Shown here: one piece after another, positions 25,431-36,249 of the stretch | How the letters are laid out: every line of letters starts with the position of its first letter | Numbering within the stretch: position 1 is the first letter of the stretch | Source: Woeseiaceae bacterium | GTDB lineage: Bacteria; Pseudomonadota; Gammaproteobacteria; Steroidobacterales; Woeseiaceae | Length of the DNA: 64,000 bases | Direction: 5' to 3' | Assembly: GCA_021773135.1 (NCBI GenBank) | Contig: JAJFKP010000051.1 | Span: 248,001 to 312,000, forward strand | Notes under the pieces: model-generated | Seen by the model: only the letters and a program-made list of their open reading frames with translations | Database searches by the model: none | What the model was told of the DNA's origin: nothing | Position numbers and translations under genes: made by a program

Positions 25431-26513
25431 CTAATTAAGATCGTTATAGGAGCGATATTCTTCCCAAAGTCGTTCACGTAATTCCGGATCGGACTCCGCC
25501 AGCGCAGCTTCCCGAAGCTGCTTGGCAACAATGTCCTCGCTGACCAGGTCAGGGATATCTGCGGGTGTACGGGCCTGAATTTCTTCCTCACTGAGACCGC
25601 CAATAGAGGCTTCACGCTCTGTCGGCGGCATCGCTACGGTGCCGGCCGCGCCGGCTCCGCCGCCGCTACCACCACCACTGCCACCGCCGCCCTGCGAACC
25701 CAATCCAACCCGGCCTGTCCCGGCACCGCCGCCCGAGCCGCCGAAGCCTTCGGTATTTCTGCCCACTGTTGATATTTCGCGCTGCTCCTCGCCCAGGACT
25801 TCGTCGAATCCACCAACAGACTCATCCAGGGTCTTCTCGAGCCTGGCTTTGCGATCAGCATCACTTTCACCCGGTATCTGGCCAACGCTGCCCTCGCAGT
25901 TGTCGTCGGGACCGCCCCATCCTCCGGTACCGCCGGTTGCATTAGGATCACAGTCAGTATTTGACCCCGCGCCACCCGTGCCTGCGATGCCACCGGCACC
26001 GCCTGCGCCGGGTACGGGTCCACTCACACCCCGAATCTGGCCTGCACCACCACCTGCCCCGCCGCCGCCAGCTCCGCCGCCTGATGCGCCGCCTGACGAA
26101 CCGCCCTGCATACCACCATCCGAGGCGCCGCCTGACGAACCACCGGACGAGCCGCCTGACGAGCCACCCGACATGCCGCCGGAGGAACCGCCGCCCGACG
26201 AGCCACCTGAAGAACCGCCCGACATTCCGCCAGAGGATCCACCCGAAGAGCCCCCTGATGAACCGCCCGACATGCCGCCGGAGGAACCCCCTGAGGAGCC
26301 GCCCGAAGAACTGCCCGAGGAGCCGCCCGAGGAACCGCCTGAAGAACCACCGCCGGGAATGCTGACACCACCGCCGCCACTGGATCCACCGGACATGCCG
26401 CCGCTGGGAGAATAGCTAACAGCACATCCTCCCAGGATCAGCGCCATAGCCGCAGATAGAACGGCAACGCGAATGTTGGGGGTGATAACTTGTGTCCGGC
26501 TGCTCAGGTTCAT
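25431..26513 (-). CDS. Gly/Ser-repeat lipoprotein, first gene of the block
   Basis: 360 residues. A lipoprotein signal ends in LGGC (Cys30). Residues 38-158 are almost only Gly and Ser in short units (GGSSGG, GGMSGG), a long flexible, unfolded arm; a second glycine-rich stretch lies at 255-290. The C-terminal 70 residues are acidic and predicted helical (SEEEIQARTPADIPD, DPELRERLWEEY). There are two cysteines in the middle (188 and 206). A linker spanning the periplasm from a lipid anchor to a helical docking piece is one reading. Its start at 26513 faces a 470-base gap that should hold the block's promoter. Confidence 0.78.
   Translation of the reverse strand: MNLSSRTQVITPNIRVAVLSAAMALILGGCAVSYSPSGGMSGGSSGGGGVSIPGGGSSGGSSGGSSGSSSGGSSGGSSGGMSGGSSGGSSGGSSGGMSGGSSGGSSGGGSSGGMSGGSSGGSSGGSSGGASDGGMQGGSSGGASGGGAGGGGAGGGAGQIRGVSGPVPGAGGAGGIAGTGGAGSNTDCDPNATGGTGGWGGPDDNCEGSVGQIPGESDADRKARLEKTLDESVGGFDEVLGEEQREISTVGRNTEGFGGSGGGAGTGRVGLGSQGGGGSGGGSGGGAGAAGTVAMPPTEREASIGGLSEEEIQARTPADIPDLVSEDIVAKQLREAALAESDPELRERLWEEYRSYNDLN
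26040..26402 (-). repeat. Tandem GGSSGG-coding repeat
   Basis: About 360 bases made of short imperfect units, read on the + strand as gaaccgcctgacgag-like strings, encoding residues 38-158 of the Gly/Ser lipoprotein. The units vary at third positions, so this is a protein-level repeat kept under selection rather than a fresh DNA duplication. Slippage could change the length between strains. Confidence 0.8.
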
Positions 26514-26983
26514 CGACTTCCCGCCCTCAGATTGAAATGCCTGAATATCTTGGAAACGCCCGTACGTTGCGAAAGTCTCCGAAATCCATAGTGTTATGTT
26601 CGATTGGAGAGCAGAAACGGTGCTTTAGTTCCATCAAACCATGCGCATCGACGAGCTATTGTCGCGTCACCTGGACCACAGTGACAATAATACGCGCCAG
26701 CGGCTGTCGCAACCGTGTTCGCACTGATTCGGAAGAAGCAGATCATGGGATCTGCGCGCGCCAGACTCCACAAAGCTAAGCACTTGTTTTTTAATGATTA
26801 CTTTGCGGCGCGGAGGAAAGGATGCGCGTTCGGCGGGCGGGTTTTCGAACAACGCAATGCCGTCGGAAGCCGGCCTGACTTTACATAGATAGCGAACCCG
26901 GCACGGCGAAGGGATCGGGGGAAGGATATTCGCCTGACTGCCGGGCCACTATGACTCAGGGTTGTAGTAGGTAAAGCCCTCGA
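26514..26983. other. 470-base gap, probable promoter region of the kinase/ExbB/VWA block
   Basis: No convincing gene is seen. Open frames here are short and lack ribosome sites or family matches. The Gly/Ser lipoprotein gene starts at its left edge and the CpxP-like gene ends at its right edge, both on the minus strand, so it should contain the block's promoter. I could not pick a promoter, operator or terminator with confidence. Confidence 0.5.
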
Positions 26984-27499
26984 TTACTGCGCCTGCGCAC
27001 GATCCCGACTTCTGTGCCCGCGGCCGCGGTCACCGGGTCCCATTGCTGCCAGTTGCTGCTGCTGCTCTGGCGTCAGAATGGCGTGTATTTCAGCCCTGAT
27101 CCGGCCACGCAGTTCTACCGATGACGATTCAAGCGCACCTTTTGCAGCGGCAAGATTCTGCAGCTGCGCACCGTAGTCCGGATCGTTCACATCCAGATCG
27201 CGCATCGCTTTACGGTTTTCGCGGTTACTTTCCCGCAGCAATTCCATCTCCGGTCTTGCGCTTTCGACAATGTTGGTCATTTGCTCGACCTGCGTATCAT
27301 CCAGGTCCAGTCTGCGCGCCATACCGCGAACCATTCGCTGCGCGTCATTCGACCGATGCTCGCCATGTTTCTGCCGAGTCTGGTTGTGCCGCTCGCCTCG
27401 ATCTATTTCGTTTGTATCGGCTTCCTGCGAAATTGCCGAACCACCGACAACCAGCAGAGCGATGCTTGCGATCATTACGGACAGATTTTTCTTGCTCAT
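26984..27499 (-). CDS. Spy/CpxP-family periplasmic protein
   Basis: 171 residues from the ATG at 27499; the longer frame lacks a signal at its front. Signal peptide about 1-24 (ending ISQEA). The mature part is helical, highly charged, with a C-terminal LTPEQQQQL motif, the LTxxQ hallmark of CpxP/Spy. In enterobacteria CpxP binds misfolded proteins and restrains the sensor CpxA. Here the gene is divergent from cpxR-cpxA-like genes across 205 bases, exactly the enterobacterial arrangement, which supports a CpxP role. The C-terminus ends in a basic RGRGHRSRDR tail. Confidence 0.82.
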   Translation of the reverse strand: MSKKNLSVMIASIALLVVGGSAISQEADTNEIDRGERHNQTRQKHGEHRSNDAQRMVRGMARRLDLDDTQVEQMTNIVESARPEMELLRESNRENRKAMRDLDVNDPDYGAQLQNLAAAKGALESSSVELRGRIRAEIHAILTPEQQQQLAAMGPGDRGRGHRSRDRAQAQ

Positions 27500-27704
27500 G
27501 ATTAATACCTCGTTAAAGTTCAAAATGTCCCCTCTCTGGCCGCTTGTGCGGCTGCTTTCGATACAGCCTATCCGCGCGGAAGTTGGCAAACGTCAATCTA
27601 CGCGCAGATTCTGCCAAGAATTGTCAAGGACGGACGACCGATCATTGCGCTGCCCGGTCCGTTGGCGGACGATGCCAGTCAACGTTCACAAAACAACCGC
27701 TGAC

Positions 27705-28406
27705 ATGATCGATGCAAACAAAACCTCCTCTGTCCTGCTGATCGACGACGATCGGGAACTGGGCAAGATGCTTGGCGATTTCCTTTCAGGAGACCGGCTC
27801 GACGTTACGACCCGGCACACCGGTGAGAGCGGACTGGAAGAATTCGCCAGGCAGAAGTTCGACCTCCTGATACTGGACATCATGATGCCAGGCATGAGCG
27901 GGCTTGATGTCCTGAAAAAAGTGCGGCAGACCAGCCCCATACCGGTCATCATGCTGACAGCGCGGGGCGACGACATTGATCGCATCATTGGCCTCGAATT
28001 TGGTGCGGATGACTACCTGCCCAAGCCCTTCAATCCACGTGAATTGCTGGCACGGATAAAAGCGATACTGCGCCGGTCCGGCCCACAGGAAAAAGCCACG
28101 CGCCGACTGACTCTCGGCGATATTACGCTGGACGCGCGCACCCACCAGGCGTCCGTGAGCGGCACCAAGTTGGAACTCACTGGCACGGAGTACGAGATCC
28201 TGAGGTGTCTTCTCGAGACTCCGGGCGAGGTCGTCAGTAAGGAGCAACTCAGCGAACGCGCGCTCGGTCGAAGGCTAATGCCCTATGACCGCAGTGTCGA
28301 CACGCACATCAGCAATTTGCGCGGCAAGCTCGAACGGGCAGGCAACAGGAATGAAACCATTCAGAACCAGCGTGGTGTCGGGTACCTGCTGATTCCGGGG
28401 TCTTAG
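27705..28406 (+). CDS. cpxR: CpxR-like OmpR-family response regulator
   Basis: 233 residues. The receiver domain has the acidic pocket LLIDDD, the phospho-acceptor Asp58 (LLILDIMMPGM) and the PKPF lysine; the winged-helix DNA-binding domain ends GVGYLL. The sequence follows enterobacterial CpxR closely in LTARG, FGADDYLPKPFNPREL, ELTGTEYEIL and LMPYDRSVDTHISNLR. The frame is open far upstream, but the ATG at 27705 gives the family's N-terminus. It is followed by the sensor kinase 11 bases later. Likely targets are envelope-stress genes, including the divergent CpxP-like gene; I saw no clear GTAAA-N5-GTAAA box. Confidence 0.85.
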   Translation: MIDANKTSSVLLIDDDRELGKMLGDFLSGDRLDVTTRHTGESGLEEFARQKFDLLILDIMMPGMSGLDVLKKVRQTSPIPVIMLTARGDDIDRIIGLEFGADDYLPKPFNPRELLARIKAILRRSGPQEKATRRLTLGDITLDARTHQASVSGTKLELTGTEYEILRCLLETPGEVVSKEQLSERALGRRLMPYDRSVDTHISNLRGKLERAGNRNETIQNQRGVGYLLIPGS

Positions 28407-28417
28407 GCCAACCGTTC

Positions 28418-29782
28418 ATGCATAGTCTCTTCCTGCGCTTCTTTCTTTCTTTCTGGCTGATCATCGGCATCATCATCGGGGCCGCAGCCACCGGCGGATT
28501 CTGGTATGCCGAGAAGGTGCAGGATGCCATTGAACATTTTGAGCTCGACGGCCGGTTGCTGGCCGCCAGTTCGGCACTGGAGTCCGGTGGCAGAGCCGGA
28601 TTGACCAACTGGCTGCGCGACTTTCCTCAGACTCGCGGCATTACGCTGTATGTAGTCGACGATCAGGACGAAGACATTCTTGATCGACCATTGTCGAAAC
28701 GCATCGCCGGCACGGTGCGGCGGCATCGAGAATTCCAACGCACTCGCCCGCCCGGTCGGGATGATCCACGTAACCTGAGGCGCTCGCGCCATCTGCCCCA
28801 GCTGGTTGGCGCGAATGGAGATACATTCACATTCTTTGTATCGACGTCAAGGATCCGGGACGCGATCTGGGGCGCTACCGACGTGAGGCTGTTGCTGCTT
28901 ATCTTTGCACTGCTGGTCAGCGGCGCGGTTTCATATGCGCTTGCCAGCGCGATATCGCGTCCGGTGAGAAAACTGCGCAGTGCAACAGTTACCCTTGCTG
29001 ACGGAGATCTCGATGTTCGCGTCGCAAATTTAATTGGCAATCGGCGTGATGAGCTGGGCATGCTCGGACGTGATTTTGACACGATGGCCACCAATCTGCA
29101 GCGTGCAGCTCAGCAGCAAACGGAACTGTCGCGCAACATTTCACACGAACTTCGCTCTCCACTGGCACGCATGCGAGTCGCCGTAGAATTGGCCCGGGAA
29201 AAGGCTGGTGATTTGTCGGAATTTGCGCGACTCGATGACGACGCTGAAAGACTGGACGACCTGATCGGGCAAATCTTGAGTTATACGAAGCTGGACGCGC
29301 TGCCCAACAAACGCAATGAGAATATAGATATTGCAGAGGTTGTTGCCGAAGTCGCGGAGAACGTCAATTTCGAATGCAAATCCGACTCTGCACGTGGCGT
29401 CAGTGTGGAAACCAGCGTGCCGTCTGCAATCAATATCCCAGGACATTACGACGTGCTGGTCAGCGCCGTGGAAAACATTGTGCGCAATGCCGTAAGACAC
29501 AGCGCGCCTGGCAGACCGGTCACGATCGGCGTCGACACCGGTACGCAGGAGGTCCGCATAGAAATTTGCGACACGGGCCCTGGCGTTCAGGCTGAGGAAA
29601 TTCCGCGCCTGTTTGAACCGTTCTTTCGTACACGAGCATCCGCCGAAGCTGACGGCAACGGGGGCACCGGGTTGGGATTGGCGATCGCTCGCCGCGCGGT
29701 TGAACTGCACAACGGAGAAATTACTGCCAGGAATAGAGACGAAGGGGGACTATGTGTCGAGATAACGCTGCCGCGGAATTAG
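28418..29782 (+). CDS. cpxA: CpxA-like sensor histidine kinase
   Basis: 454 residues: transmembrane helix at about 7-30, a periplasmic sensor of roughly 125 residues, a second helix near 158-178, HAMP linker, dimerisation/phospho-acceptor helix ISHELRSPLARM (His about 243), then ATPase motifs ENIVRNAVRHS (N box), DTGPGV (G1) and GGTGLGLAI (G2). All catalytic motifs are intact. It is co-oriented with cpxR 11 bases upstream. The last 4 bases overlap the stop of the convergent PP2C gene. The periplasmic domain is Arg-rich and not obviously similar to enterobacterial CpxA, so the input signal may differ. Confidence 0.86.
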   Translation: MHSLFLRFFLSFWLIIGIIIGAAATGGFWYAEKVQDAIEHFELDGRLLAASSALESGGRAGLTNWLRDFPQTRGITLYVVDDQDEDILDRPLSKRIAGTVRRHREFQRTRPPGRDDPRNLRRSRHLPQLVGANGDTFTFFVSTSRIRDAIWGATDVRLLLLIFALLVSGAVSYALASAISRPVRKLRSATVTLADGDLDVRVANLIGNRRDELGMLGRDFDTMATNLQRAAQQQTELSRNISHELRSPLARMRVAVELAREKAGDLSEFARLDDDAERLDDLIGQILSYTKLDALPNKRNENIDIAEVVAEVAENVNFECKSDSARGVSVETSVPSAINIPGHYDVLVSAVENIVRNAVRHSAPGRPVTIGVDTGTQEVRIEICDTGPGVQAEEIPRLFEPFFRTRASAEADGNGGTGLGLAIARRAVELHNGEITARNRDEGGLCVEITLPRN

Positions 29783-30603
29783 TTGGCAGTGCGGCGAAAC
29801 GGCTTGCGAAACAAAATAACGGATAGATCGTCAGGCTTGCTGGGCTGGTGCAATGTTTCGATATTCATACGCCGTTGCGCCAGGCTGATCATCGCTTTGA
29901 CTGCGTCAGGCAGGGGTCCCTTACGGATAAATTCCTTGATCTCGTCGCCGTGTACATTGTCAGTCAGACCGTCGCTGGCCAGCAGCACCGTATCCCTGGC
30001 ATTCAGTTTGGTTTCGGCGCCAACATCGATGCGCATTTCGGTTGTGCCGATGAAATTCGAAACCAGGTGGCGCTCTTCGTGATGCAGGGCGGCGCGCTGA
30101 TCCAGGAAGCCGGCTTCAACAGCAAATCCGGTTGGCGAATGTGCCATCGTTTGTGACCGTACGCGGCCTCTTTGCCCGACGATCATCGCCTCTGAGTCAC
30201 CGATCTGGTAGGTGCGCGCAATATGCCCCTCGACCGTCACAATGGTCATGGTAGTGGCCGAGCCGGTTCCCAGCCCCAATACCGCTTTATTGGCTGCATC
30301 TATGCCATTCAGAATTGCGGTGCGCAACAACATCGTTTCATTCATCGCCTCATGCAATGAAGCTTCAAGGGATGCGATGGCGGTGCGGGACGCACGCCGC
30401 CCCGCCGGCAGCCCGCCGGCGCCGTCCGCGACGACCAGGACGACTGCAGCGGGTCCGTAGGGAATCGCGGCGACACTGTCCTCGTTTTCAGTCTCCTTGT
30501 CCGGGGCCGGGGTGGTAAAAGCGACAATCGATCCACCGCCAATATCGGCGACCCTGTGATCGGCGTCCGTCGCCCCGTCGAGCATGATGATGTCGGTTGT
30601 CAT
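29779..30603 (-). CDS. PP2C-type Ser/Thr protein phosphatase
   Basis: 274 residues of PPM/PP2C fold, without a membrane segment. Metal-binding motifs are present: ENEDS near 40, VADGAGG near 60, GDSEAM near 138, SDGLTDN near 210 and KPDDLSV near 262. It should remove phosphate from Ser/Thr targets using Mn/Mg. Its ATG overlaps the stop of the upstream kinase gene by 4 bases, a coupled kinase/phosphatase pair. It may also reverse the action of the kinase at 21726. Confidence 0.88.
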   Translation of the reverse strand: MTTDIIMLDGATDADHRVADIGGGSIVAFTTPAPDKETENEDSVAAIPYGPAAVVLVVADGAGGLPAGRRASRTAIASLEASLHEAMNETMLLRTAILNGIDAANKAVLGLGTGSATTMTIVTVEGHIARTYQIGDSEAMIVGQRGRVRSQTMAHSPTGFAVEAGFLDQRAALHHEERHLVSNFIGTTEMRIDVGAETKLNARDTVLLASDGLTDNVHGDEIKEFIRKGPLPDAVKAMISLAQRRMNIETLHQPSKPDDLSVILFRKPFRRTAN

Positions 30604-31886
30604 CGATTAACCGGGGCGTTACACCAGGGGCAGAATTTCCAGAACTCGCGAACGATACCGGAATGGCAGGTCGAACATTTTTGCCTGTTTCCGGCAATTT
30701 TCGACGGCTTCTTGATCTTGACTTTGCACCAGGGGCAATAGCGCATGAAGGGCATCAGCGGTTCGCGACAGCGTGAATTTGCACATTTGCCTGCATAGCG
30801 CTTATCCGGAAAGCGTCGCGTCGTTTCCACTTCGAAACCGGGCCCATAGCACCAAGCGCAGTATCGCCAGTCGGTCTTCACGCCGCGTTCACACCGCGGG
30901 CAAACGGCGGGCATCGTGGTTTCGGCACCTTTTGCAGGATTATCAACACCGCACCAGGGGCAGCCCTGCATGTTCTCGGCGACCGGTCCTTCGCAACGAC
31001 GGCAATAATGACGGGTTTCAAGGTCTTTACGATACAGGCGCTGAAATTCCCGCCACTGCAGTTTGCGCCACCCGGCACCCTTTACGGATACGCTGCGCCG
31101 ACGCCTGGAGGGATTCTTCTCAGCATATTTGCGTTTGATACGACGAAAGGCCGTCGCCATTTCGCTGGCGTTTCGGAAACGGTCTGCGGGATCCAGTTCG
31201 ATCGCTTTGCGCAGCATTGTCGACAATTCCGGCGGGTACCGTTTCTGCAATCGATCGTACCCTACCATGGGCCATTTGAACGGCCATTCCGGGAGCTTCC
31301 CGGAGAAAAGGCGATACAGCACCAGTCCCAGCGAAAAGACGTCCGACTGGAATTTTGGGCGCCCCATGGCCTGTTCAGGCGCAATATAGTCGATTGTGCC
31401 GGAACCGGAGGCCTTTAGCGTACGCAGGCTAATCTTGGCGAAGCCGAAATCGGCCAGCTTCAAACGGTTGCCCGGAAACAAAATGAAGTTTTCAGGCTTG
31501 ATATCGCAGTGGATAATTTTTTTCTCGTGCGCGTGCGCGAGAGCTGCGAGTGCCTGGTCTGCGATCGACATCGCATGTGCCGTGGACATACGCCTGACAA
31601 TTCTGTCTGCAAGCGACTCTGTACCAAGTTCCATTGCGATGACGAAATGGCCGTCTATGAAACTGGCGTCCTGTACCGGCAGAATATTGCCATGGTTCAA
31701 TCGTGTCGCAATCTGAACCTCGCGGAGAAAATCGTCCTGGCTGACGTTATCGTCAGCCTTTGGAATTTTCAGTGCGACCCGCGTCTTGTGAATCGTGTCA
31801 GCCGCCTTGTAAACGTCGGCCAGGGGGCCGGCTGCAATACGACCGAGGATTCGGTATTTACCGAGTTTTTGACGAGCTCGAAGCAA
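30600..31886 (-). CDS. Ser/Thr protein kinase with C-terminal zinc-ribbon tail
   Basis: 428 residues. Kinase domain (about 10-275): glycine loop GRIAAGPLADV, Lys40, HCDIKPEN (Asp128; Cys replaces the Arg of HRD), DFG 146-148 and a full APEQ. A basic linker (PSRRRRS) is followed by about 140 residues with four zinc-ribbon-like knuckle sets, each pairing an upstream CxxC-type knuckle with a (C/A)PWC or AWC knuckle. There is no transmembrane helix. The start is TTG at 31886, with no strong ribosome site. The HCD form means activation-loop control may differ from RD kinases. It is coupled to the PP2C gene. Confidence 0.86.
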   Translation of the reverse strand: MLRARQKLGKYRILGRIAAGPLADVYKAADTIHKTRVALKIPKADDNVSQDDFLREVQIATRLNHGNILPVQDASFIDGHFVIAMELGTESLADRIVRRMSTAHAMSIADQALAALAHAHEKKIIHCDIKPENFILFPGNRLKLADFGFAKISLRTLKASGSGTIDYIAPEQAMGRPKFQSDVFSLGLVLYRLFSGKLPEWPFKWPMVGYDRLQKRYPPELSTMLRKAIELDPADRFRNASEMATAFRRIKRKYAEKNPSRRRRSVSVKGAGWRKLQWREFQRLYRKDLETRHYCRRCEGPVAENMQGCPWCGVDNPAKGAETTMPAVCPRCERGVKTDWRYCAWCYGPGFEVETTRRFPDKRYAGKCANSRCREPLMPFMRYCPWCKVKIKKPSKIAGNRQKCSTCHSGIVREFWKFCPWCNAPVNR

Positions 31887-31905
31887 TGCGAAATAAATCC
31901 AATGA

Positions 31906-31926
31906 GACCTGAGCCAGGGTCAGGTC
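31906..31926. promoter_or_regulatory. Inverted repeat upstream of kinase/phosphatase pair
   Basis: GACCTGA (31906-31912) and TCAGGTC (31920-31926) are perfect 7-nt arms around GCCAGGG. It lies 20-40 bases upstream of the kinase start and about 92 bases past the glpK stop. It could be an operator for the kinase or a weak terminator for the glpK transcript; no T run follows. Confidence 0.4.
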
Positions 31927-32017
31927 CTGGCTGCGATTCGACACCAATCATTGTTTGCAACGCGGACTGAAGTCAAGTGTGGAAACTGGCCTGGTTTCTT
32001 AGACCACTGGACACTCA

Positions 32018-33511
32018 TCATCGAGGTCGTTCGCTTTGCACACGACTCACAGCGTCCTGCCAACCTTCATAGAGTGCATCTTTCGCAGAAGCGTCCATCT
32101 TTGGGGTGAAAACAGCGTCCCGTGACCACAGCGATGCAATGTGATCAAGTGACGAGTAGACGCCGCACTGCAGTCCGGCGAGATACGCCGCGCCGGCGAC
32201 GGTGGACTCCACGTTGCCCGGTCTCTCCACGGTCCGGTCAAGAATGTCGGCAAGGAAACTCAGAAACCAGTCGTTGCTGACCATGCCGCCGTCAACGCGG
32301 ATGATGTTGGGATCGATGCCGTCATCTGTCATCGCCTCAAGCAGGTCTTTGGTCTGAAATGCGACTGCCTGCAAAGTCGCCGTGACGATTTCATTGATGC
32401 CGGTGTCGCGCGACAAGCCCAGAATTGCACCCCGAGCATCCGGATCCCAGTAAGGTGCGCCGAGGCCCGTAAATGCGGGTACGACATGCACATGCTCGAT
32501 GATGCCGGTCGCGTTCGCAATTGCCTCTGTCCCGGCGGCATCGTCAATTATTTTCAGCTGGTCGCGCAACCACTGAATCGCAGACCCCGCTACGAAAATG
32601 CTGCCCTCCAGACCGTATGTGACGACACCATTCAATCGGTATGCCACCGTGGTCAGGAGGTTGTTCTCGGATCGCAGAGCAGTGTTACCCGTATTCGCTA
32701 TCACGAAACAGCCCGTACCGTAAGTGCTCTTGGTTATGCCGGGAGAAAATCCCGCCTGACCAATGAGCGCCGCCTGTTGATCGCCCGCCATCCCGCAAAT
32801 CGGGATCTCACGACCAACGATGTCTTTCGCCGTCGTGCCGAAATCCGCGGCGCAGTCTTTCACTTCGGGCAACAGCGACGCGGGAATACCGAATATCTTG
32901 AGCAGTTCTTCGTCCCAGACCTGTGCATGAATATCAAAAAGCAGGGTCCTGGACGCATTGCTCGCGTCCGTCGCATGTACGCGACCGGCTGTCAGGCGCC
33001 ACAGAAGGAAGCAGTCGACCGTACCGAATGCGAGTCGCCCTGCAGCGGCAAGGTCTCTCGCGCCAGGTACGTTGTCGAGTATCCAGACAATCTTGGTTGC
33101 CGAGAAATAGGGATCGAGCCGCAGGCCGGTTTTTGCAGTGACGTAGCTTTCAACGCCAGTCGCCCTGAGCTTGCGACAGTAGTCTGCGGTTCTTCGATCC
33201 TGCCAGACGATCGCATTATGAATGCACTGGCCGGTGGCCCGGTCCCAGATGAGCGCCGTTTCGCGCTGATTTGTAATGCCCAGCCCACTAACGGTTATTG
33301 CGCCTGCTTCTTGCAGCGCTTCACGTACAACGGACACCACCGATTCCCAGATAGCCTCAGGATCATGCTCTACCCAGCCTGGCTGCGGATATTCCTGGGG
33401 AAACTCCTGCTGCGCAGCGGCGACTGCTTGCGCATCGTGCCGATAGATTACGGCGCGGCTGCTGCTGGTTCCCTGGTCGATGGCCATCAGGTATGTCGTA
33501 TCGTTACTCAT
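32018..33511 (-). CDS. glpK: Glycerol kinase
   Basis: 497 residues, the family length. N-terminal phosphate loop [16 protein letters not shown]-type motifs including [12 protein letters not shown], and a conserved [13 protein letters not shown] near the C-terminal third. It phosphorylates glycerol to sn-glycerol-3-phosphate, feeding GlpD (1258-2844). Its ATG overlaps the upstream thioesterase gene by 8 bases, making it third in aacS-thioesterase-glpK. No glycerol facilitator gene is near. Confidence 0.96.
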   Translation of the reverse strand: MSNDTTYLMAIDQGTSSSRAVIYRHDAQAVAAAQQEFPQEYPQPGWVEHDPEAIWESVVSVVREALQEAGAITVSGLGITNQRETALIWDRATGQCIHNAIVWQDRRTADYCRKLRATGVESYVTAKTGLRLDPYFSATKIVWILDNVPGARDLAAAGRLAFGTVDCFLLWRLTAGRVHATDASNASRTLLFDIHAQVWDEELLKIFGIPASLLPEVKDCAADFGTTAKDIVGREIPICGMAGDQQAALIGQAGFSPGITKSTYGTGCFVIANTGNTALRSENNLLTTVAYRLNGVVTYGLEGSIFVAGSAIQWLRDQLKIIDDAAGTEAIANATGIIEHVHVVPAFTGLGAPYWDPDARGAILGLSRDTGINEIVTATLQAVAFQTKDLLEAMTDDGIDPNIIRVDGGMVSNDWFLSFLADILDRTVERPGNVESTVAGAAYLAGLQCGVYSSLDHIASLWSRDAVFTPKMDASAKDALYEGWQDAVSRVQSERPR

Positions 33512-34024
33512 CTACTGTCTTCCGCGGCAACAGGCTGTAAAGCGGTTTGCTGATCGACATTTTTTGGCCGACTTCTTCGGGCACTTCAGTACTTTTTTGT
33601 GCGTCTGTGTACTGCCTTATTTTTGTCAGAATTTGTGACGGCCATGGCGAGACTCGGCGGGTCTGCAGGTCTACATGCAGATTCATCCATTCCGCCGTCG
33701 CAACCAGGTATTCCTGTTCGGCATGATACATACGTTGAAACTGATGAATGCGTTTCTCGTCATAGGCGAGAACTTGCGCCGTAACGATATAGGGTTCGCC
33801 CTCGAGTAGTTCGCGCTGGTAGGTGATGTGACATTCAACTGCGAATGTAGAGCCCTGTCCGCCCTCAATATAGTCGCTGGTTATTCCGAACCTGTCCCAC
33901 AAAGCATCGACAGCCAGGTCCAGCGCAAGAACGTAGTAGGCAACATTCATATGGCTGTTGACGTCAATCCATTCTGGCTTGACTCTACCATCGTAAATTA
34001 CGTTTCCGATCATGTTCGTGTTGC

Positions 34025-34028
<4 letters not shown>
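33504..34028 (-). CDS. Hotdog-fold acyl-CoA thioesterase
   Basis: 174 residues. The N-terminal [14 protein letters not shown] matches the 4-hydroxybenzoyl-CoA thioesterase/YbgC active-site helix, with Asp in the catalytic position. A hotdog beta-sheet follows ([15 protein letters not shown]). It should hydrolyse an acyl-CoA in the cytoplasm; the specific substrate is unknown, though linkage to acetoacetyl-CoA synthetase suggests short-chain or CoA-recycling duty. It overlaps aacS by 4 bases and glpK by 8. Confidence 0.85.
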
Positions 34029-35962
<1,934 letters not shown>

Positions 35963-36249
35963 TTGCGCTGCCTGTTTTATTTTTGGTAACCGGTCAATAC
36001 AGAGCCCGGTTACACAATTGGATTATGACGATTATGCCGACGCGTCGCGCGCTTGACGTCTATTTTGTCTTTGCAGAAGATCAAACTCAAAGATTTATTG
36101 TAAGCGACCGACAGTTCGCCAACGCAATAACATGGCTGGCAATTGAAAGGACCGCGGCCAGGCCTGTTATTATTCTCCTACCTGCAATATCTTACCGGTT
36201 AACTATTGGTGTCCGAACAACGCTCGACACCGCTTCTTAAAGGACTAAC

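Noticed and set aside
26040-26402. Tandem repeat considered as a CRISPR array
   Set aside because: Units are short, lack unique spacers and keep the reading frame of the lipoprotein gene.
25639-26415. Long proline-rich open frame on the + strand
   Set aside because: It is the antisense shadow of the Gly/Ser lipoprotein repeat: GGSSGG codons read backwards give Pro/Glu-rich strings. No start site or family match.
27500-27704. CpxR box between cpxP-like and cpxR-like genes
   Set aside because: No pair of GTAAA sites with 4-8 base spacing was found on either strand; only a short GCCGC-TTGT-GCGGC stem.
32486-33553. 355-codon + strand frame opposite glpK
   Set aside because: It is antisense to a clear glycerol kinase; composition is not protein-like.
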